NCBI RefSeq assembly: GCF_946481145.1
Contig: NZ_CAMLMJ010000044.1
Span: forward strand, 1 to 10,449
DNA length: 10,449 nt
Origin: an uncultured Sediminibacterium sp.
GTDB lineage: Bacteria; Bacteroidota; Bacteroidia; Chitinophagales; Chitinophagaceae
Reading direction: 5' to 3'
Of this stretch, positions 6,493 through 10,449 are shown piece after piece (position 1 is the stretch's first letter; every line of letters starts with the position of its first letter). Under the pieces are notes generated by a model that saw only the letters and a list, made by a program, of their open reading frames with translations, searched no databases and was not told the DNA's origin. The position numbers were made by a program, and so were the translations under genes.

Positions 6493-7017
6493 ATGCGAAA
6501 GTTAAGCATGGAAGAACTTGGCCGGAAAACAGTCACGCAGTTTAAAGAAGCCGCAAAAAACAAGGTAGTGCTGGTGCTGGATAATATCCGTAGCATGCAT
6601 AATGTAGGCAGCGTATTTCGCTCAGCAGATGCATTTCTGGTGGAAGGTATTTGCTTATGCGGCTATACACCCGTTCCTCCTCACCGCGATATTCATAAAA
6701 CGGCTTTAGGTGCCACAGAAACCATTGACTGGATACATGTGCCCACCACCCTGGACGCAGTTAAGCAACTAAAAGAAAAAGGATACAAAGTATTTGCCCT
6801 CGAACAGGCAGAAGGTAGTATTTTACTAAACCAGCTATCTGAGCAGGATTTATACCCCCTCGCAATAGTGCTAGGCAATGAAGTAGAAGGCGTTGATTCA
6901 GAGGTATTGAAAATTTGTGATGGCTGTATTGAAATACCCCAATACGGCATGAAACACTCACTGAATGTTTCGGTTGCGGCCGGAATTGTTTTGTGGGAAA
7001 TCGTTAGAAGCAAGTGA
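6493..7017 (+). CDS. SpoU/TrmH-family RNA 2'-O-methyltransferase
   Basis: 174 residues, a single SPOUT domain with a short N-terminal lead of about 22 residues. What is seen: motif 1 NIRSMHNVGSVFRSADAF (31-48), with N37 and catalytic-type R43; motif 2 LAIVLGNEVEGV (123-134); motif 3 IEIPQYGMKHSLNVSVAAG (146-164), which forms the knot that binds S-adenosylmethionine. The family methylates a ribose 2'-hydroxyl in tRNA or rRNA in the cytoplasm, usually as a dimer. The target nucleotide cannot be told from sequence alone. The protein lacks the N-terminal RNA-binding domain of RlmB-type enzymes, so it is closer to the minimal TrmH/TrmL size. It is divergent from the peptidase gene, with 126 bases between starts. 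Confidence 0.92.
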   Translation: MRKLSMEELGRKTVTQFKEAAKNKVVLVLDNIRSMHNVGSVFRSADAFLVEGICLCGYTPVPPHRDIHKTALGATETIDWIHVPTTLDAVKQLKEKGYKVFALEQAEGSILLNQLSEQDLYPLAIVLGNEVEGVDSEVLKICDGCIEIPQYGMKHSLNVSVAAGIVLWEIVRSK

Positions 7018-7052
7018 GAAGAGGGCTGATTTTTTGAATTTTGATTTTTTGA

Positions 7053-8100
7053 TTTTTGAATTTTGATTTTTGAATTTTAATTGCTTGTTATGAGTGTTCT
7101 TAGGAATTACCTGAGTCTGGTTAAGTTTTCTCATACCATTTTTGCATTACCCTTTGCAATGATTGGATTGGTGCTTGGGTTTAAAGATGCGGAGCAGGGA
7201 AAAATGAGCTGGCTTCAGGAGCAACTGTCACCATCCATACATCCTTATGTAATTAGTTTTGTGTTGGTGCTGCTTTGTATGGTTACAGCAAGAAGTGCAG
7301 CAATGGGTTTTAACAGATATCTTGACAGACAATTCGATGCAAAAAATCCCAGAACAGCTATTAGAGAAATACCCAGTGGTATTATTTCTCCTGATAGCGC
7401 TTTAAGATTTGTAATTGTAAACTGTCTGCTGTTTATTGTCACAACATGGTTTATCAATCCTATTTGTTTTTATCTTTCACCGGTAGCATTGTTTGTTATA
7501 CTATTCTATAGTTATACCAAAAGGTTTACTATGCTTTGCCATCTTGTTTTAGGACTTGGCTTATCTCTCGCACCAATCGGTGCATACCTTGCCGTTACAG
7601 GAGTATTTGCAATTTTACCCATACTATTTTCTCTGGCTGTAATTTTTTGGGTTAGTGGCTTTGATATTATTTATGCGATGCAGGATGTAGCTTTTGACCA
7701 ATCACAAAAATTACATTCTATTCCATCCATGTTGGGAGAGAAAAATGCATTGAATGTTTCAAAATTTTTACACTTATTGAGCGCACTATGTATCCTTATC
7801 GCTGGCAGGTATGGAACATTTCACTGGATATACTGGATTGGTTTTTTTGTATTTACCGGTATGCTCTTTTACCAACATTCTCTCGTAAAACCCAATGACC
7901 TAAGTAAAGTAAACATCGCCTTCATGACTGCCAACGGTATCGCCAGCGTGGTATTTGGAGTGATTGTGATTGGGGCGGTGGTGTTGTAGAGGGAGTCCGG
8001 GAGTCCGAAAGTCCGGGGTCCGGAGGGGATGTGAGTAGTGGGCAGTCAGTAGGGTTAGAAGCTTTTTAAAATTCAAAATTCAAAAGTCAAAATTCAAAAA
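7053..8100. repeat. Inverted TTTGAATTTT-word arms flanking the prenyltransferase gene
   Basis: Bases 7053-7078 and the reverse complement of 8075-8100 agree at 25 of 26 positions. Both arms lie in longer A/T-rich runs of the same iterated word (7031-7080 and 8066-8100). They enclose the whole UbiA-family gene, whose ATG begins 12 bases after the left arm. Such low-complexity arms can match partly by chance; the near identity over 26 bases makes common origin more likely. Confidence 0.65.
7090..7989 (+). CDS. UbiA-family polyprenyltransferase (probable quinone biosynthesis)
   Basis: 299 residues, integral membrane, with about eight or nine hydrophobic helices. Two aspartate-rich motifs that bind the prenyl diphosphate through magnesium are visible: NRYLDRQFD (75-83), with N75, D79 and D83, and DIIYAMQDVAFD (192-203), with D192, D199 and D203; SIPSMLG (210-216) follows. 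The family attaches a polyprenyl chain to an aromatic ring. The layout matches the UbiA-like group including 4-hydroxybenzoate and futalosine-pathway (MqnP-type) enzymes. Bacteroidota generally use menaquinone, so a menaquinone role is more likely than ubiquinone, but this is inference and no other quinone gene is present. A TTG nine bases upstream is a possible alternative start; the ATG is preferred. It lies 72 bases after the methyltransferase, with no terminator seen between, so cotranscription is possible. Confidence 0.88.
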   Translation: MSVLRNYLSLVKFSHTIFALPFAMIGLVLGFKDAEQGKMSWLQEQLSPSIHPYVISFVLVLLCMVTARSAAMGFNRYLDRQFDAKNPRTAIREIPSGIISPDSALRFVIVNCLLFIVTTWFINPICFYLSPVALFVILFYSYTKRFTMLCHLVLGLGLSLAPIGAYLAVTGVFAILPILFSLAVIFWVSGFDIIYAMQDVAFDQSQKLHSIPSMLGEKNALNVSKFLHLLSALCILIAGRYGTFHWIYWIGFFVFTGMLFYQHSLVKPNDLSKVNIAFMTANGIASVVFGVIVIGAVVL

Positions 8101-8161
8101 CCCCATCTGCTCTCCTTTTCCTATTTTCGCTCCACGGACTTCCGGACTTTCGGACTTCCGG
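7997..8161. repeat. Inverted AGTCCGAAAGTCCGG-word arms before ruvX
   Basis: Bases 7997-8016 and the reverse complement of 8142-8161 match at 19 of 20 positions. The arms are part of longer clusters of the word AGTCCGG (7992-8023 and 8135-8163). The loop is 125 bases and holds the right-hand TTTGAA-word arm of the neighbouring repeat. The pair covers almost the entire gap between the prenyltransferase and ruvX. Confidence 0.8.
8122..8129 (+). promoter_or_regulatory. Possible -7 box for ruvX
   Basis: TATTTTCG matches 7 of 8 positions of TAnnTTTG and lies 40 bases before the ruvX ATG. The leader would begin within or just before the right arm of the inverted repeat (8142-8161). No -33 TTTG is seen at the usual spacing, so the call is weak. 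Confidence 0.3.
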
Positions 8162-8169
8162 TCTTCTCA

Positions 8170-8586
8170 ATGGCAAGAATACTCTGCATAGATTATGGCG
8201 GTAAAAGAACAGGAATCGCGGTTACTGATCCTCTGCAGATCATTGCCAGTGCATTAACTACCATTTCTTCCCATGAATTGATTCCTTTTCTAAAGCAGTA
8301 CATGCAGCATGAAGAGGTTGAATTGATTTTGATTGGCGAGCCACTAGACCTCAACGATAAGCCAACCCATGCCACTCCATTGGTCAAAAAAGCCATTCAA
8401 TTGTTAAAAAAGTCATTCCCTTCCATCCCCATCACCACAGTTGATGAACGCTATACGTCAAAAATGGCCAGTCGCGCCATGATCGATATGGGCATGAAGA
8501 AAAAAGACCGACAGGTAAAAGGCAATATAGATCAGATTGCTGCGACGATTATGTTGCAGGAGTATCTTGCAAATAGGGGGCTATGA
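8170..8586 (+). CDS. yqgF: Putative pre-16S rRNA nuclease / Holliday junction resolvase-like YqgF (RuvX)
   Basis: 138 residues, the normal size for this RNase H-fold family. What is seen: LCIDYGGKRTGIAVTD (5-20) with catalytic-type D8; ILIGEPLDLN (53-62) with E57; TVDERYTSKMA (90-100) with the DER triplet at 92-94; and the C-terminal D121 in NIDQIAATIMLQEYL. These acidic residues are the expected metal ligands. In E. coli YqgF processes the 5' end of 16S rRNA; the resolvase role was proposed from structural similarity to RuvC and is less settled. It is cytoplasmic. Def lies 180 bases downstream behind its own promoter, so the two are probably separate transcription units. Confidence 0.95.
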   Translation: MARILCIDYGGKRTGIAVTDPLQIIASALTTISSHELIPFLKQYMQHEEVELILIGEPLDLNDKPTHATPLVKKAIQLLKKSFPSIPITTVDERYTSKMASRAMIDMGMKKKDRQVKGNIDQIAATIMLQEYLANRGL

Positions 8587-8696
8587 GCTGCTAGCTACTA
8601 GCTTCTAGCTTCCAGCAGATGTTGCTGGGAGTAGGCTTAGGCATTTATGGGAATGATTTAACCCATGAAAAATACTGGCAGCTGGTAGCTAGCAGC
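8587..8696. repeat. TAGCT-word inverted repeat and hairpin after ruvX
   Basis: The arms at 8587-8603 and 8680-8696 pair at 16 of 17 positions and start immediately after the ruvX stop. Inside lies a small perfect hairpin, CCAGCA (8612-8617) with TGCTGG (8623-8628) around GATGT. The words CTAGCT and CTTCTAGCT are iterated in the left arm and echoed in the right. A T tract (8705-8711) follows the right arm, so the structure may terminate ruvX. Confidence 0.75.
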
Positions 8697-8708
8697 TAGA
8701 AGCCCTTT

Positions 8709-8740
8709 TTTGGCTCTTGCCCGAATTCGGGGTATTTTTG
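8709..8740 (+). promoter_or_regulatory. Promoter of def (Bacteroidota -33/-7 type)
   Basis: TTTG at 8709-8712, a 20-base spacer, and TATTTTTG at 8733-8740 match the TTTG-N19-21-TAnnTTTG consensus recognised by the Bacteroidota primary sigma factor. The ATG follows 26 bases after the -7 box. This is the best promoter in the window. Confidence 0.7.
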
Positions 8741-8766
8741 CGGATTAATATCTAACAGAACAGTCA

Positions 8767-9345
8767 ATGATACTACCTATTGTAGCTTATGGGGCTCAGG
8801 TGCTCAGGAAGAAAGGAGCAGAAATTTCCGCCGATTATCCGGATCTGGCAAAACTGATTGAAGATATGTGGGAAACCATGTATGCAAGTAATGGGGTAGG
8901 ATTAGCAGCGCCGCAAATCAATAAAGATATCCGATTGTTTGTGGTGGATAGTGCACAGATTTTTGAGCACCAGGAGGCGGAAGATAAAGGCAAATATCCC
9001 GACGAACCCGGAATTAAACGGGTATTCATCAATGCCCATATTAAATCATTGGCTGGAGAAGAGTGGCCATACAATGAAGGATGCCTGAGTATTCCTAATA
9101 TACGTGAAGATGTTTTCAGGGCCGCTGAAGTAGAACTGGAGTATATGGACGAACAGTTTCAGCCTAAAACAGAAATATTCAAAGGTATTACCGCACGTGT
9201 AATTTTACATGAGTACGATCATATTGAAGGTAAATTGTTTATCGATTACCTGAAACCCCTGAGGAAAAAAATGCTGCAAGGAAAACTCAATGATATCAGC
9301 AAAGGAAAAACAAGGGTTGATTACAAAATGATCTTTATTAAATGA
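8767..9345 (+). CDS. def: Peptide deformylase
   Basis: 192 residues. The enzyme removes the formyl group from the N-terminal methionine of new proteins at the ribosome exit. All three active-site motifs are present: GVGLAAPQ (43-50) with Q50; EGCLSIP (104-110) with the metal-binding C106; and HEYDH (148-152) with H148, E149 and H152. The metal in this family is normally Fe(II). The EGCLS form is the type 1 bacterial version. An acidic insert around 66-82 (FEHQEAEDKGKYPDEPG) lengthens the loop after the second strand, which is common in Bacteroidota enzymes. The start is supported by the promoter upstream and the usual length. The stop overlaps the next gene's start by four bases, which suggests translational coupling. 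Confidence 0.97.
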   Translation: MILPIVAYGAQVLRKKGAEISADYPDLAKLIEDMWETMYASNGVGLAAPQINKDIRLFVVDSAQIFEHQEAEDKGKYPDEPGIKRVFINAHIKSLAGEEWPYNEGCLSIPNIREDVFRAAEVELEYMDEQFQPKTEIFKGITARVILHEYDHIEGKLFIDYLKPLRKKMLQGKLNDISKGKTRVDYKMIFIK

Positions 9346-10271
9346 TGCGACTCAAACTGGTTACCATTAGTTTTTTATTTTTTTCTGCAAAAGCAATATC
9401 GCAGGACACAGCCGTATTGGTAGACAACCAGCCATTTACCCTTTCTGAAGTGGTGGTGCGTAATAATTTTGATTACAAACGACTATTAACCCAGATAAAA
9501 GAAGATACTACTTTTTATAAAGCATTCAGGAACCTGCGCATACTTGGGTTTACTTCTTACAACGACATAAAAATGCTCGATAAAAAAGGAGGTGTAAAAG
9601 CTTCTCTTTTTAGTAAAACAAGACAGAACAGGGCTGATGGATGCAGAACAATGGATGTGCTGGAAGAAAAAACAACCGGTGATTTTTACAACAGTAAAAA
9701 AGAATATAACTACAGAACGCCGGAACTCTATGCAGGCTTATTCTTTACCACCGGTAAAGTCTGTGGGGAAAATAATATCGTTAAAGGTCATGTAAGCAGC
9801 ACAAGCAATAAAAAGGGAATGGATAAACATAAAGAGCAATTAAAAATGCTGTTCTTTAATCCCGGAAAGAAAATTCCCGGTATTCCTTTTATTGGAAATA
9901 AGCTCGATCTGTATGACGATAACGCCCATAAATTATACGATTACAGACTTGATATCGAAGAATATAAAGGACAACTCTGTTATGTTTTCTCTATTACTCC
10001 CAAAGAAAACCTGGGCTTTTTGAGAACGGTTGTTGTTGATCAGATGACCACCTGGTTCGACCAGAAAACACTGGAAGTCATGGGCCGTAATTATTCCCTC
10101 AGCTATAATGCCGGGGCCTATGATTTTGATGTACAGATGGAAGTTGAAATGGGTAAGTTTGAAGGACTCACCGTACCTAAAATACTCCGATATAAAGGCA
10201 ACTGGGATGTCATGTTCAAGAAAAGAGAACGCGCAATTTTTACGGCTACATTGTTTGATTTTAGGAGATAA
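9342..10271 (+). CDS. Secreted protein of unknown function, coupled to def
   Basis: 309 residues; I do not recognise a named family. An N-terminal signal peptide is likely: MMRLK, hydrophobic LVTISFLFFSAKA, then a probable cut near S20-Q21. There is no lipobox cysteine, and no further membrane segment, so the product should be periplasmic or outer-membrane associated. The mature start LVDNQPFTLSEVVVRNN (26-42) recalls the VVV stretch of TonB-receptor-type N-terminal domains, but no such domain is complete. The second half (about 185-305) alternates strands with aromatic residues and charged turns, e.g. YDYRLDIEEYKGQLCYVF, as in outer-membrane beta-sheet lipid-carrier-like folds; this is only a resemblance. 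Cysteines are at 101, 141 and 213. It starts by an ATGA overlap with def, so it is translated from the def transcript. ATG codons at 9342 and 9345 are equally possible. Confidence 0.8.
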   Translation: MMRLKLVTISFLFFSAKAISQDTAVLVDNQPFTLSEVVVRNNFDYKRLLTQIKEDTTFYKAFRNLRILGFTSYNDIKMLDKKGGVKASLFSKTRQNRADGCRTMDVLEEKTTGDFYNSKKEYNYRTPELYAGLFFTTGKVCGENNIVKGHVSSTSNKKGMDKHKEQLKMLFFNPGKKIPGIPFIGNKLDLYDDNAHKLYDYRLDIEEYKGQLCYVFSITPKENLGFLRTVVVDQMTTWFDQKTLEVMGRNYSLSYNAGAYDFDVQMEVEMGKFEGLTVPKILRYKGNWDVMFKKRERAIFTATLFDFRR

Positions 10272-10277
10272 GCTTTT

Positions 10278-10394
10278 AGCTTTTAGCCATTGGCCTTTAG
10301 CCTTTAGCCTTTAGTTGTTATTTGCCAACCCAAAATAGAAAGTAATTATTGCCTGCCTATATGGGCAATTGCTAAAGGCTAATGGCTAATAGCT
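10278..10394. repeat. TTTAGCC-word inverted repeat at the right edge
   Basis: The arms 10278-10301 and 10371-10394 pair at 22 of 24 positions, 69 bases apart. The left arm runs into further TTTAGCC copies (10296-10313). It begins a few bases after the stop of the secreted-protein gene and may serve as its terminator. The last 55 bases of the window hold nothing I can name. Confidence 0.8.
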
Positions 10395-10449
10395 ATTGCT
10401 GTCCGGGGAAAATTTGCTAGCATCTTCTGAGCCACAGGCTACATGCCAC

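Noticed and set aside
10108..10314. Small plus-strand frame overlapping the end of the secreted-protein gene
   Set aside because: It lies in another frame of that gene and its tail is translated repeat words.
10388..10448. Possible end of a minus-strand gene entering from the right edge
   Set aside because: About 20 codons are open before a stop, too short to tell from chance and without recognisable motif.

Overview
The window looks like ordinary chromosome of a Bacteroidota bacterium, most likely a Chitinophagaceae member. Three things suggest this: there are no clear Shine-Dalgarno sites; there are TAnnTTTG-type -7 boxes, the best being the -33/-7 pair before the deformylase gene; and the proteins have a typical Bacteroidota style (secreted M28 peptidase, DUF1624-type membrane acyltransferase, a small GIY-YIG protein beside a tRNA). 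This placement is inference; no marker gene for species assignment is present.

Left edge (1-578): an intact tRNA-Asp(GTC) with its own terminator, then a small GIY-YIG nuclease gene whose stop codon almost touches a second, broken copy of the tRNA-Asp 3' half. That copy carries a perfect 20-bp palindrome in place of part of the anticodon and variable region, and is followed by its own terminator hairpin. A further strong 18-bp hairpin precedes the next gene. The tRNA / nuclease / tRNA-remnant layout resembles a miniature tRNA-targeted mobile element.

Middle (579-6366): a membrane acyltransferase gene (+) converges on mutS (-). Upstream of mutS, on the same strand, is a secreted M28 metallopeptidase. 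The 319-bp gap between peptidase and mutS holds a minus-strand terminator and an imperfect tandem repeat of about 35 bp, all bracketed by a perfect 22-bp inverted repeat.

Right part (6493-10271), all on +: a SpoU/TrmH-type RNA 2'-O-methyltransferase, a UbiA-family prenyltransferase (probably quinone synthesis), ruvX/yqgF, def (peptide deformylase) and a secreted protein of unknown function whose start overlaps the def stop. The final 178 bases hold an inverted-repeat hairpin and no convincing gene.

The most unusual overall property is that every intergenic gap longer than about 90 bp from position 1761 onward contains a pair of inverted arms, and most arms are built by iterating a short word. 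The word differs from gap to gap: GTGAAT-like, TTTGAA-like, AGTCCGaa-like, TAGCT-like, TTTAGCC-like. One such word also appears inside the mutS reading frame, where it encodes a low-complexity linker just before the clamp-binding motif. The genes are housekeeping and do not form one pathway; the novelty lies in the DNA between them and in the tRNA-linked nuclease unit.
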